Assembly (NCBI RefSeq): GCF_003315345.1
Contig: NZ_QNRO01000002.1
Span: forward strand, 62,001-126,000
Direction of reading: 5' to 3'
DNA length: 64,000 bases
DNA from: Marinobacter pelagius
GTDB lineage: Bacteria; Pseudomonadota; Gammaproteobacteria; Pseudomonadales; Oleiphilaceae
Made by a program: the position numbers and the translations under genes. This document shows, piece after piece, positions 41,859-50,387 of this stretch; within the stretch, counting starts at the first letter, position 1, and the number at the start of each line of letters is the position of its first letter. Under the pieces are notes generated by a model. That model saw nothing but the letters and a program-made list of their open reading frames with translations. It did no database searches and was not told the origin of the DNA.

Positions 41859-42679
41859 GTCAGAAAGGCGGCCATCAGGCCAGAAAACGTTTTGGGCAGA
41901 ACTTCCTGCACGATCCGGGCGTGATCGAGCGCATTGTGCGCGCCATCAATCCCAAGCCGGAAGATGCCATCGTCGAGATCGGCCCCGGTCTGGGCGCCCT
42001 GACCGAGGAAATCCTGGCGATCAATCCGCGTCTCCAGGTGGTGGAGCTGGACCGGGACCTGATCCCGGTGCTGCGCACCAAGTTTTTCAACTACCCGGAA
42101 TTCCGGATCCACGAGGCGGATGCGCTGAAATTCGATTTCAGCCAGCTGGTGGAGGACCGGCCGCTGAGAATCATCGGCAACCTGCCGTACAATATTTCCA
42201 CGCCGCTGATCTTCCACCTGCTCGGACAGGCCGGTGTGGTCCAGGACATGCATTTCATGCTGCAGAAGGAAGTGGTGCAGCGGCTGGCGGCGGTGCCCGG
42301 CGACAACAACTACGGCCGGCTGGGCATCATGGCCCAGTACTTCTGCAAGGTGCAGCCGCTGTTCGAGGTGGGCCCGGGCGCGTTCAAGCCGGCGCCGAAA
42401 GTGGATTCTGCCATTGTTCGCCTCGTGCCCCACGAAACGTTGCCACACCCGGCCAAAGATTTGGCGACTCTGCAGGCCGTGGTCCGCACCGCGTTCAATG
42501 CCCGGCGCAAGACTCTTCGCAAGGCCCTCGGTGGCATGATCAGCGCCGGGCAACTGCAGAGCCTGGGTATCGATGACGGTCTGCGCCCGGAAAACCTCAG
42601 CCTGGCGGACTACGTACACATTGCCGACTTTCTCTATGACCAGAAATCCGGAACCGGCGATGAGGTAAGTAATGACTGA
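41855..42679 (+). CDS. rsmA: 16S rRNA dimethyltransferase
   Basis: A 274-residue RsmA/KsgA, which dimethylates two adjacent adenosines near the 3' end of 16S rRNA, a late step of 30S maturation. [20 protein letters not shown] opens the fold, [13 protein letters not shown] is the SAM-binding motif, and [16 protein letters not shown] the adenine-binding NLPY motif. The GTG start at 41855 overlaps the pdxA stop (GTGA); ATG 41822 in frame would overlap pdxA by 37 bp and is less likely. It overlaps apaH by 8 bp. Confidence 0.94.
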   Translation: MSQKGGHQARKRFGQNFLHDPGVIERIVRAINPKPEDAIVEIGPGLGALTEEILAINPRLQVVELDRDLIPVLRTKFFNYPEFRIHEADALKFDFSQLVEDRPLRIIGNLPYNISTPLIFHLLGQAGVVQDMHFMLQKEVVQRLAAVPGDNNYGRLGIMAQYFCKVQPLFEVGPGAFKPAPKVDSAIVRLVPHETLPHPAKDLATLQAVVRTAFNARRKTLRKALGGMISAGQLQSLGIDDGLRPENLSLADYVHIADFLYDQKSGTGDEVSND

Positions 42680-43472
42680 TTACGCCATCGGCGACATCCA
42701 GGGCTGCTATGAACGTTTGCGGGATGTCCTGGACAAGGTGGATTTCTCGCCCTCCCGCGACCGTCTGTGGGTCGCCGGCGACCTGATCAACCGGGGGCCG
42801 TCCTCGCTCGAGACCTTGCGGTATATCGAGAGCCTGGGCGACAGTGCGGTGGTGGTTCTGGGTAACCACGACCTGCATCTGCTGGCCGTGGCCCTGGGCG
42901 GCCATGCGCCGAAACGCAAGGACACCCTGCAGGATATCCTGGATGCCCCGGACTGTGACCGGTTGCTGCAATGGCTGCGCCGGCAGAATTTCTGCGTTCA
43001 CGACCAGAGGCGCAATTTTGTCATGGCTCACGCCGGCCTGCCCCATATCTGGAGTGTGGCGGACGCCGTCAGCTATGCCCGGGAGGTCGAGGCAGTGATC
43101 CGCAGTGACCAGGCGGAGTATTACTTTACCCACATGTACGGCAATGAACCCGAGCGCTGGGATCCCGGTCTGACCGGTATGAATCGCTGGCGGATGATCA
43201 CCAACTATTTCACCCGGATGCGTTTCATCGCCGGGGACGGCACCCTGGAGCTGGCGACCAAGGAGTCGGCAGGCAATGCCCCCGAGGGTTTTGAGCCCTG
43301 GTTCCGGTTCCCCAGGCAGGACGATGTCCGGGTCATCTTCGGCCACTGGGCTGCGCTCGAGGGTAATACCGGCAGTGACCGGTTCATCGGCCTGGACACC
43401 GGCTGTGTCTGGGGTGGTGTGCTGACGGTGATGAATCTGGATACCGGAGAGAAAATCCACTGTGACTGCTGA
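42672..43472 (+). CDS. apaH: Diadenosine tetraphosphatase (symmetrical)
   Basis: A 266-residue calcineurin-type phosphatase that splits Ap4A to two ADP; its loss changes stress tolerance and mRNA 5' capping in enterics. Metallophosphatase motifs are [31 protein letters not shown] and AHAGLPHIW, with [10 protein letters not shown] late in the protein. In many relatives apaG sits between rsmA and apaH; here the two genes overlap by 8 bp and apaG is absent. Confidence 0.95.
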   Translation: MTDYAIGDIQGCYERLRDVLDKVDFSPSRDRLWVAGDLINRGPSSLETLRYIESLGDSAVVVLGNHDLHLLAVALGGHAPKRKDTLQDILDAPDCDRLLQWLRRQNFCVHDQRRNFVMAHAGLPHIWSVADAVSYAREVEAVIRSDQAEYYFTHMYGNEPERWDPGLTGMNRWRMITNYFTRMRFIAGDGTLELATKESAGNAPEGFEPWFRFPRQDDVRVIFGHWAALEGNTGSDRFIGLDTGCVWGGVLTVMNLDTGEKIHCDC

Positions 43473-43872
43473 AGCATCCCGAACGACGGGGCCTGTATTG
43501 CGCTGGCCGCTGGTTGCTGGCGCCCTGTTTGGTCTGCTGGCGGTCATGGCCGGCGCCTTTGGCGCCCACGGCTTGCGCCAGATGGTGAGCGAGCGGGCCC
43601 TGGAGGTGTTCCAGACCGCCGTCACCTACCAGATGTACCACGCCTTGGCACTGGTACTGGTTGCCGTGCTGGCGGGCCTCGGCGTGTCCCGCCGATTGCT
43701 GGGAATTGCAGCCGGGTTTTACCTGGCCGGCATCCTGCTGTTCAGCGGCAGTCTGTACCTTCTGGTGTTCACCGGTTATCACTGGCTGGGACCGGTGACC
43801 CCGTTGGGTGGTGTATGCTTCATTATTGGCTGGGGGCTGCTGGTTACCGCAGGCCTCCGGCGCCAAGGCTGA
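43462..43872 (+). CDS. DUF423 family membrane protein
   Basis: A 136-residue protein with four hydrophobic segments (about 16-35, 55-78, 82-103, 108-130). FGAHGLRQMVSERALEVFQTAVTYQMYHALAL is the DUF423 signature. Function is unknown. The start is GTG at 43462, overlapping apaH by 11 bp, with GGAG a short distance upstream, so it is probably expressed with apaH. Confidence 0.87.
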   Translation: MTAEASRTTGPVLRWPLVAGALFGLLAVMAGAFGAHGLRQMVSERALEVFQTAVTYQMYHALALVLVAVLAGLGVSRRLLGIAAGFYLAGILLFSGSLYLLVFTGYHWLGPVTPLGGVCFIIGWGLLVTAGLRRQG

Positions 43873-43896
43873 ATCAATGCGAGGTTTGACAGCGAC

Positions 43897-44097
43897 ATGC
43901 AGGTAGAAGTAAACGGCGATGCGATGGAACTCCCGGACGGCGCCACCGTCGAGGTCCTGATTGAATCCCTGGCCCTGACCGGCAAGCGACTGGCAGTGGA
44001 AGTCAACGAGGATATCGTGCCCCGCAGCCAGCACCCCGAATTCACCCTGAACCCCGGCGACCGCGTCGAAGTGGTTCATGCCATTGGCGGTGGCTGA
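43897..44097 (+). CDS. thiS: Sulfur carrier protein ThiS
   Basis: A 66-residue ubiquitin-fold protein ending in the diagnostic HAIGGG; the terminal Gly-Gly is adenylated and then thiocarboxylated to carry sulfur for the thiazole ring of thiamine. [16 protein letters not shown] and [13 protein letters not shown] are typical. It lies 73 bp upstream of thiG. I saw no TPP riboswitch before it. Confidence 0.93.
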   Translation: MQVEVNGDAMELPDGATVEVLIESLALTGKRLAVEVNEDIVPRSQHPEFTLNPGDRVEVVHAIGGG

Positions 44098-44170
44098 CCC
44101 GATTCCCTGCACGCTTTACAGGCGGCCACGGCCGCATCCTGATTGTAAATCCAGACTACCCGGAAAGGTT

Positions 44171-44980
44171 ATGACCGATACTCCCGAAGTTCAGCTCCCC
44201 GAAGACAAGCCCCTGGAAATTGCCGGCCGCGTCTACCAGTCCCGATTGCTGGTAGGCACCGGCAAGTACCGGGACATGATGGAAACCGGCCACGCCATCG
44301 AGGCCAGCGGCGCCGAGATTGTCACCGTTGCCGTGCGCCGCACCAACCTGGGCCAGAACCCGGACGAGCCCAACCTGCTGGATGTGATTTCCCCGGAGAG
44401 TTACACCATCCTGCCCAACACGGCCGGTTGTTACACGGCAAAAGATGCGGTGCGCACCTGCAAGCTGGCGCGGGAACTGCTGGACGGCCACGACCTGGTC
44501 AAGCTGGAAGTGCTCGGTGAGGAAAAGACCCTGTACCCGAACATGACCGAAACCCTGGTGGCTGCCGAGGAGCTGATCAAGGACGGCTTCAAGGTCATGG
44601 TCTACTGCTCCGACGACCCGCTGCTGGCCAAGCGCCTCGAAGAGATGGGCTGCGTGGCCATCATGCCCCTGGGTGCACCCATCGGCTCCGGTCTGGGCAT
44701 CCAGAACCGCTACAACATCAAGCTGATCGTTGAGAACGCCAGCGTGCCGGTGCTGGTGGACGCCGGCGTCGGCACCGCTTCCGACGCCACCATCGCCATG
44801 GAGCTCGGTTGCGACGGCGTACTGATGAACACCGCCATTGCCCAGGCCCGGGACCCCATCAAGATGGCCAACGCGATGCGCCTGGCCATCGAAGCGGGCC
44901 GCGAAGCCTACCTGGCCGGGCGCATGCCGAAGAAGATGTATGCCAGTGCGTCCTCGCCGATTGATGGTACGTTTTTCTGA
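44171..44980 (+). CDS. thiG: Thiazole synthase
   Basis: A 269-residue TIM-barrel enzyme that builds the thiazole phosphate from DXP, dehydroglycine and ThiS-thiocarboxylate. The Schiff-base Lys111 is in [53 protein letters not shown] and [11 protein letters not shown] are all present. ATG 44171 gives the normal N-terminus; the frame opens further upstream to 44078, inside thiS. A tandem palindrome pair follows the stop. Confidence 0.95.
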   Translation: MTDTPEVQLPEDKPLEIAGRVYQSRLLVGTGKYRDMMETGHAIEASGAEIVTVAVRRTNLGQNPDEPNLLDVISPESYTILPNTAGCYTAKDAVRTCKLARELLDGHDLVKLEVLGEEKTLYPNMTETLVAAEELIKDGFKVMVYCSDDPLLAKRLEEMGCVAIMPLGAPIGSGLGIQNRYNIKLIVENASVPVLVDAGVGTASDATIAMELGCDGVLMNTAIAQARDPIKMANAMRLAIEAGREAYLAGRMPKKMYASASSPIDGTFF

Positions 44981-44987
44981 GATTAGG

Positions 44988-45095
44988 TGTGAAAGTGGGG
45001 TCAGATGAAGGCTTTCATCTGACCCCGGGGTACGACATTAACTCCGAGCCCGGAATGTGAAAAAGGGGGCTGATGAAGTCCTTCATCTGACCCCC
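44988..45095 (+). repeat. Two tandem REP-like palindromes
   Basis: Two related units, 44988-45026 and 45056-45095, each start TGTGAAA and then form a hairpin. The first is GGGGTCAGATGAA, a 4 nt loop, and the exact complement (13 bp). The second is GGGGGC-TGATGAAG paired with CTTCATCTGACCCCC, short of one base in one arm. Such GGGGTCAGATGAA palindromes look like REP sequences mobilised by RAYT-type transposases, but no such gene is in the window. They lie between thiG and slmA. Confidence 0.75.
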
Positions 45096-45150
45096 TGTTC
45101 AACAAAACGTCGATCATAAAAACCAAAACTCAGAGCGCTGTAGTCCTGTC

Positions 45151-45738
45151 ATGACCGATCAAAAACCCAGTCGCCGCGAGGCGATCCTTCACGCCCTGGT
45201 GGAACTGCTGGAAAACGACCCGGGCGCCCGCATCACCACCGCCGGCCTGGCCCGCACCGTGGGTGTGACCGAAGCGGCCCTCTACCGCCATTTCCCCAGC
45301 AAGCGGAAAATGTTCGAAGCCCTCATTGAGTTTGCCGAGGAGGCGGTGTTCTCCCGCTGCCAGGTGATCCTGCAGGAGCAGGAGGATGTGCGGGCGCGTC
45401 TGCAACAGCTGGTACACCTGGTGCTGGTGTTCGCCGAGCGCAATCCGGGTCTGTGCTGTGTGCTCACGGGTGATGCCCTGATGGGGGAGAACGAGTCGTT
45501 GCGCAAGCGTGCCTCCCAGTTCTTCGAGCGTCTGGAGACCCAGGTCCGGCAGGCCCTGAAGGAAGGCGAAATCCGCCAGGGGCTCCGGCCACGGACCAGT
45601 GCCGCCCGGGGTGCGGATTTTGTCATGGTGTTCGTGGAAGGCCGCATTCAGCGGTTTGTCCGATCTTCGTTTTCCCGGTTGCCGTCTACTGATTTCGAGG
45701 AGAGCTGGGGGCTGGTTTCCCAAGGTGTTTGGGGCTGA
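45151..45738 (+). CDS. slmA: Nucleoid occlusion factor SlmA (TetR family)
   Basis: A 195-residue TetR-fold protein. The helix-turn-helix ITTAGLARTVGVTEAALYRHFPSKRKMFEALIEF matches SlmA closely, as do FAERNPGLCCVLTGDALM and EGRIQRFVRSSF. SlmA binds specific chromosomal sites and blocks FtsZ ring assembly over the nucleoid. Members of the same clade may act as ordinary repressors, but the C-terminal match favours SlmA. No clear Shine-Dalgarno sequence precedes the ATG. Confidence 0.85.
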   Translation: MTDQKPSRREAILHALVELLENDPGARITTAGLARTVGVTEAALYRHFPSKRKMFEALIEFAEEAVFSRCQVILQEQEDVRARLQQLVHLVLVFAERNPGLCCVLTGDALMGENESLRKRASQFFERLETQVRQALKEGEIRQGLRPRTSAARGADFVMVFVEGRIQRFVRSSFSRLPSTDFEESWGLVSQGVWG

Positions 45739-45786
45739 GTTCGGGGGTATCTGTTACCCGTAGCCTGATAGTTTCGGTGGTAGGGC

Positions 45787-45890
45787 GAAGGCGGGAAGGG
45801 CTTTCCCGGAACCGCTACAAGCACGTCCCTGTGCGCTTGACTCCGGCCATCCATGGCCTCCGACATTCCGGGAAAGCCCTTCCCGCCTTC
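45787..45890 (+). repeat. Structured inverted-repeat element, copy C
   Basis: Perfect 25 bp arms (45787-45811 and 45866-45890) around a 54 nt core containing GCACGTCCCTGTGC and GGCCATCCATGGCC. In the first hairpin CAC/GTG replaces the TAC/GTA of copies A and B, a compensated change. It lies in the 404 bp between the convergent slmA and inositol-phosphatase-family genes. That gap otherwise holds only copy D and no recognisable gene. Confidence 0.87.
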
Positions 45891-45977
45891 ACCTCCAGAG
45901 CTTCCGAGATATCGCTACTTCGTTAGCTGGCTCGAGTTAGTTGTTCCTCTATTCTTGCGATCCCCCTGTTGTACGAC

Positions 45978-46089
45978 CGGCCCGGGTGGGGCTTCCCTTC
46001 ACAGAATGTTGAAGGCCAGGGATGGCCTGAAACAAGCGCACATGGACGTGCTCGTAGCGGTTCTGTGAAGGGAAGCCCCACCCGGGCCG
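45978..46089 (-). repeat. Structured inverted-repeat element, copy D
   Basis: Perfect 29 bp arms (45978-46006 and 46061-46089) around a 54 nt core. On the minus strand the core reads GCACGTCCATGTGC and AGGCCATCCCTGGCCT, the same two hairpins as copy C with compensated differences. It is oriented opposite to copy C, 87 bp away. Confidence 0.87.
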
Positions 46090-46142
46090 AACACCCAACT
46101 GGCAGGCTAGGAAACGAAGCCAAAAGGCCGAACTCCCAAGCG

Positions 46143-46967
46143 TCAGTCATACCCCGAGGCAGACCGGAGAATGGAGCGAACCGGCTCCCAGACCGCAGGC
46201 GCCGAAATCAGGATGTCGCGGCCCCAGAGATCGGCCGGATAACCCGCCGGTACCTCGCCGAAGTGGCCGGCCGTGGCGCCGGCTTCCTTGGCGATCAGTC
46301 GGGCTGCGGCAAAGTCCCAGGGGCTGACGTTTTCGTAGTAGATGTCCAGACGGCCACAGGCCACCCAGCAGATATCCAGGGCCGCCGAGCCGATGCGGCG
46401 GAGGTCCCGGCACTGGTGGATCATGGCATCGAGGCGGCGGACCAGGGGTTCCAGGTTGTCCTTGGTGTAGGGGAAACCGGTGGCGAACAGGGATTGCCGG
46501 GGCTCGGTGGCGCCGCTGTGTTTGATTGGTTTGCCGTTGAGGGTAGCACCTTCGCCCTTGGTGGCCCGGAAGGTTTCGCCGGGGAAGGGGGCATGGACCA
46601 CGCCGGCCTGGACTTCGCCTTTTTCGGCATAGGCAATGGAGACAGCCACCTGGGGGTGACCGTAGGCATAGTTTACCGTGCCATCGATCGGATCCACGAT
46701 CCACAGGGGCGTGTCCAGTTCTTCCGCCTGGGACAGGTCTGGCATGGTTTCTTCCGACAGGATGCGGTGGTTGGGAAAGCGCTTGCGGATGGCGCCGGTG
46801 ATGAACTCGTCGGCCATTACGTCCGCGTGAGTGACCAGTTCGGTCTGGTGCTTGTAGTCGGTGCGGAGGGTGTTGTCTTCCCGCTCACGGCGGATCAGTT
46901 CCCCCGCTTCACGGGCCAGGGTTTCGGCAAAATCGGTGATATCGCGAAGGGAAACGGAAGCAGACAT
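46143..46967 (-). CDS. Inositol monophosphatase family protein
   Basis: A 274-residue Mg-dependent phosphatase of the IMPase/CysQ/SuhB fold. Metal and catalytic motifs are ILSEET, WIVDPIDGTVNY and WDFAAARLIAKEAGA. Substrates in the family include inositol phosphate, PAP and fructose bisphosphate; sequence alone does not decide. CysQ-like PAP phosphatase or SuhB-like are the main options. It starts 51 bp after the aminotransferase stop, on the same strand. Confidence 0.87.
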   Translation of the reverse strand: MSASVSLRDITDFAETLAREAGELIRREREDNTLRTDYKHQTELVTHADVMADEFITGAIRKRFPNHRILSEETMPDLSQAEELDTPLWIVDPIDGTVNYAYGHPQVAVSIAYAEKGEVQAGVVHAPFPGETFRATKGEGATLNGKPIKHSGATEPRQSLFATGFPYTKDNLEPLVRRLDAMIHQCRDLRRIGSAALDICWVACGRLDIYYENVSPWDFAAARLIAKEAGATAGHFGEVPAGYPADLWGRDILISAPAVWEPVRSILRSASGYD

Positions 46968-47018
46968 GGCGCCCTCATTGATCTTGAAGAGTGAGGGCGC
47001 CAGTCTAACACGATGGTG

Positions 47019-48314
47019 TTACAGGCTCTGCAGCCAGCGCTCCATCTTGTCCATGGCCAGGACCAGGCGCGGGCAGGCCTGTTTGACGAAGGTGTCGTCC
47101 AGTTCCTGCTCGGCGTAATCGCCACCAGCCAGTGCCAGGGCGTCACCACCATCGAAGTCGACGAAGGCCAGGCGCGCGCCCAGGTGATCCGGCACGAAGC
47201 CGAAGTCGCTGGAGGGCAGAATGGCCACGCCGGTGTTTTCCAGCAGGGCGGTGCAGAAGGCCTGGGAGGTCTTGATGTCCTTGCGGGCCAGTTGCTCGCG
47301 GAAGTTGGAGAAGTCCGGGAACAGGTAGAACGCACCCTCCGGCTTCTGCACCACGGCGCCCATTTCGCTCAGGCGGCGGTGCATGTATTCGCCCACGACC
47401 TTCAGTACGCGACGGGACTGTTTCAGATACTCGTCGATATCCTCACCCCCCTGGAACGCGGCAATGGCGGCGTGCTGGATTGGCGCGCTGGTGGCGGTGT
47501 AGGTCTCACTGGCAATGATCGCCATGGCATCCTGCAGCGGGCGCAGCTCGGGCGGGAAGATGAAGGTACCCAGGCGCCAGCCGCCGGCGCCGGCCCACTT
47601 GGACAGGCCGGTGCTGATGATGGTGCCTTCCGGATAGTAGCGGGCAATGGACTTGTGCTTGCCTTCGAAGTGCACTTCCCCGTAAATCTCGTCCGAGAGC
47701 AGGATCAGCTTGTACTTGCGGGCGACGTTGGCGATCGCCAGCAGCTGGTCGTCGGTGTAGGTGCAACCGGTCGGGTTGGACGGGTAGTTGAGGATCAGGA
47801 TACGCGGGCGCGACGGGTCGTCCCGGCAGATGATGTCCAGTTCCCCGGCGGTCAGCTGCCAGTTGTTCTCAGCGTGGGTCGGTAGCCAATGTACCGAGCG
47901 GCCGATGATCCGGGCCTGGGGCGCGTAGGAAACCCAGCTCGGACGCGGGATCAGCAGGTCGCCGTAGTAGGCCAGCTGCAGCATGAACAGCAGTTCCTTG
48001 GAGCCCGGGCCGATCAGGACATCTTCCCAGGTGCAGCGCATGCGCTCATTGCGGTTGATGTAGCCGGCGATGGCTTCACGCAGGCCCTTGAGGCCTTTTA
48101 CCGGCAGGTAGTCTTTCTCGTGAGCGTGGGCCTTCAGTGCATCCACCACGCGATCGGGAACCGGGAACGGCGATTGCCCCAGGCCGAGCTTGATGATGTC
48201 TTTTCCTTCGGAACGCAGCTGGTTGCTCAGCTCGTTGATGCGGAGGGTGGCGGAGGGCTGGATGCCCCGGACGTTCAGGTTAATCGCGTATCGGTGGTCT
48301 GTTTGGATGTCCAT
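47019..48314 (-). CDS. PLP-dependent aminotransferase (class I/II)
   Basis: A 431-residue fold-type I aminotransferase. ILNYPSNPTGCTYTDDQL, ILLSDEIYGEVHFEG and STGLSKWAGAGGWRLGTFI supply the PLP-binding Asn, Asp/Tyr and Schiff-base Lys. RLAFVDFDGGDAL is the region of the carboxylate-binding Arg. It resembles aspartate/tyrosine-type enzymes, but the natural substrate is not evident. ATG 48314 (MDIQTDHRYAINLNVRG) is preferred to the longer reading at 48347. Confidence 0.88.
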   Translation of the reverse strand: MDIQTDHRYAINLNVRGIQPSATLRINELSNQLRSEGKDIIKLGLGQSPFPVPDRVVDALKAHAHEKDYLPVKGLKGLREAIAGYINRNERMRCTWEDVLIGPGSKELLFMLQLAYYGDLLIPRPSWVSYAPQARIIGRSVHWLPTHAENNWQLTAGELDIICRDDPSRPRILILNYPSNPTGCTYTDDQLLAIANVARKYKLILLSDEIYGEVHFEGKHKSIARYYPEGTIISTGLSKWAGAGGWRLGTFIFPPELRPLQDAMAIIASETYTATSAPIQHAAIAAFQGGEDIDEYLKQSRRVLKVVGEYMHRRLSEMGAVVQKPEGAFYLFPDFSNFREQLARKDIKTSQAFCTALLENTGVAILPSSDFGFVPDHLGARLAFVDFDGGDALALAGGDYAEQELDDTFVKQACPRLVLAMDKMERWLQSL

Positions 48315-48436
48315 TGTTCCGGTCTGTTGGTTGGAAATGACCCGCACAGTATAGGAAACCCAAACATATCTGTGACATCCACGCGGATAGGTGATTGCCG
48401 AAAACCCGGGGCCTACTTTGGTCTTGTCCGGTCTGG

Positions 48437-49756
48437 CTAGCGTGCCCGGACCCAGACCTCAACCCGGCCGTTGCGCTGGCTGCCCCGACCGCCAACCGGC
48501 ATGTAATGGCCATAGCCGGTGTAGGCCACGTCGGGGATTTGCTCGGCGGCCAGTGCCTTGCGCACCGACAGTGCGCGCAACTCGGAAATCATCTGGGCCC
48601 GCAGTTCGTTGCTCTGCTGGTCGGCAAAGCCGATCAGCATCAGGTCGTCGGCGGTTCTGCCGGTGTCGTCGAGATATTGCCGGACCCGTTGCAGATCGCG
48701 AAGTGCCTTGTTGTCCAGTTTCGTGCGCCCCTCGGCAAAACGGAAGTTCACGGTCAACCGGTCATAGCGCTCGGTCAGCCGGCGGAAGGACTCGGGAACG
48801 GAATCATCAAATTCAGGCCGGACCGCAATCGGGTTCTGGGAAATGAAGCCGGATTTTGCCACCAGCTCCTGCCCCGGGCCGGCCAGGGCGAAGTCGATCA
48901 GTTCGGAGACCAGTTCGTTGTCAGGACTGCCAGGCGTGTACATGAACAGGCGGCGGGCCAGAGGGTAGTCCTCGCTGGCCACGGTCAGCTGGTTGGGCCT
49001 GAGGGCCGGGGCGTCGCCCTCGGAGATGGCCAGCACCTTGCTGTTGCGAACCGATGCCAGGCCGGCAAAGCCGATACCGGATGGGTCCCGGCTGACGTCA
49101 TCGGACAGCTGGTCGTTGGACTCATAGCGAACGGCCGAGGGGGCCAGGGCGTATTTCTTGCCAAGCACCAGGGACTTGAACGTGTCCCAGGTACCGGAAC
49201 GGTCGTCCCGGGCATACAGTTTGATCGGCCGGTCCGGGCCACCGACTTCGGACCAGTTGAGAATGTCACCGGCATAGATCCGGCCCAGGGTATCGATACT
49301 GAGCTGATCCACGGGGTTGGACGGGTGCACGAGAATGGCCAGGCCATCAATGGCGATGACGTGTTCGCTTTCCAGCGATGTCAGGTCCGCCCGACTGCGA
49401 AATTCCTCGACCTCCCGGGCCTTCACCGGTCGTGAGGACGCCCAGACATCGGCCTCACCAGAGGCCAGTGCCTTGTAACCGGTACTCGAGCCGTGGGCGG
49501 CCACCAGAACCTCAATGGCCTTGCCGTTGCCCCGGGCCACAATGCGCTGCTCGTTCTCACGCCCCGTGGCTTCGGTCCGGACCGCTTCACCGGTGTGTTG
49601 TTTCAGGTATCCGCTGACCAGCATCGGGGCCAGGGTGGCGCCGACGGTGTTGGAACCGTGAATTTCCAGCTCGTTTGCGTGAGCGGTTGCGCCATGGAGG
49701 GCCAGGGTCAGGACGGCCAGGGTTGCCAGGGCCTTGGGGGAGAGCAGTCTTCGCAT
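48437..49756 (-). CDS. PstS-like substrate-binding domain fused to OmpA domain
   Basis: A 439-residue exported protein; signal peptide ends near AHA (about residue 27). Residues 28-300 resemble a phosphate-type periplasmic binding fold (IHGSNTVGATLAPML, WASSRPVKAREVEEF, DDRSGTWDTFKSLVLG). Residues 325-439 are an OmpA C-terminal peptidoglycan-binding domain (NFRFAEGRTKLDNKAL, LMLIGFADQQSNELR, LRALSVRKALAA, RNGRVEVWVR). It could tether a ligand-binding domain to the cell wall. No pst permease is nearby, so a transport role is not supported. Confidence 0.88.
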   Translation of the reverse strand: MRRLLSPKALATLAVLTLALHGATAHANELEIHGSNTVGATLAPMLVSGYLKQHTGEAVRTEATGRENEQRIVARGNGKAIEVLVAAHGSSTGYKALASGEADVWASSRPVKAREVEEFRSRADLTSLESEHVIAIDGLAILVHPSNPVDQLSIDTLGRIYAGDILNWSEVGGPDRPIKLYARDDRSGTWDTFKSLVLGKKYALAPSAVRYESNDQLSDDVSRDPSGIGFAGLASVRNSKVLAISEGDAPALRPNQLTVASEDYPLARRLFMYTPGSPDNELVSELIDFALAGPGQELVAKSGFISQNPIAVRPEFDDSVPESFRRLTERYDRLTVNFRFAEGRTKLDNKALRDLQRVRQYLDDTGRTADDLMLIGFADQQSNELRAQMISELRALSVRKALAAEQIPDVAYTGYGHYMPVGGRGSQRNGRVEVWVRAR

Positions 49757-49867
49757 TCTGATGGTGCCTTGTGGAGGTTAATACTCGAGGTCGGCAGGAA
49801 GAATGCGACAGAAATATGACAGTCAGGTTTCAGTGCTGTAACCGTTTGTTGCCGAAGGGGGAAATGG

Positions 49868-50179
49868 TCAAAAACGGTGGGGTTCGAGCTCCATATTGAG
49901 TATCGTCGAGCCCAGCATGATTACCCGCCCGGTGTACCGTTCCTCCCCGGTGGAGGTGAAGTCGAACAGGAAGCGCCGCCACACTCTCAGCCTGCCCTGG
50001 TCGTCCCGCTTGAACCAGAGGCCGCGCAGGTATACCGCATCGTCCAGCAGTTCGACATCCATGGTTTTGCAGTAACGGCGCGCCGCCTGAAGCACGAAAT
50101 CTTTGATGGCCTTGGCACGCCACCAGTACCAGGCGGCAAAGCCGGCCAGAAAGAGCCAGAACAGATTTCCCAGAGTCAC
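49868..50179 (-). CDS. DUF3301 family small membrane protein
   Basis: A 103-residue protein with one N-terminal hydrophobic segment (FWLFLAGFAAWYWW) followed by a basic soluble part. KDFVLQAARRYCKTMDVELLDDAVYLRGLWFKRDDQGRLRVWRRFLFDFTS is the DUF3301 pattern. Function is unknown. It stands alone, 111 bp upstream of the PstS-OmpA gene on the same strand. Confidence 0.85.
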   Translation of the reverse strand: MTLGNLFWLFLAGFAAWYWWRAKAIKDFVLQAARRYCKTMDVELLDDAVYLRGLWFKRDDQGRLRVWRRFLFDFTSTGEERYTGRVIMLGSTILNMELEPHRF

Positions 50180-50280
50180 AGCCAGTTATATTCCCAGAAA
50201 GCAGGTCGGAAGGGGCTTCAGGTTACATGATTGCGTGCCGGCTTGAAATTGTCGGGCCCTGTTAGGCTTTGGTCGTAAAT

Positions 50281-50308
50281 GCCGGTGGTTCTGCAAAATA
50301 TGGCTTGG
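50281..50308 (+). repeat. Direct repeat, left copy, before PAS-GGDEF-EAL gene
   Basis: GCCGGTG, a short variable spacer, then TGCAAAATATGGCT and (T/A)GG. The same sequence with a 2 nt shorter spacer occurs at 52092-52117, directly after the stop of the PAS-GGDEF-EAL gene. This copy ends 79 bp before that gene's ATG. It may be a shared operator or a trace of duplication. Confidence 0.6.
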
Positions 50309-50387
50309 CAGACGACAGGTGGGCGATATGCTTATCCTCCCAACCGATTGGCCACGGCCACGGATATAACAAGAAAGAGAGTCCGCC

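Noticed and set aside
41249-42619. 456-codon open frame on the minus strand
   Set aside because: It is antisense to pdxA and rsmA and shows no motif of its own.
43873-44170. TPP riboswitch for thiS-thiG
   Set aside because: No CTGAGA-type conserved thi-box sequence is visible upstream of thiS, and the gap to the previous gene is only 24 bp.
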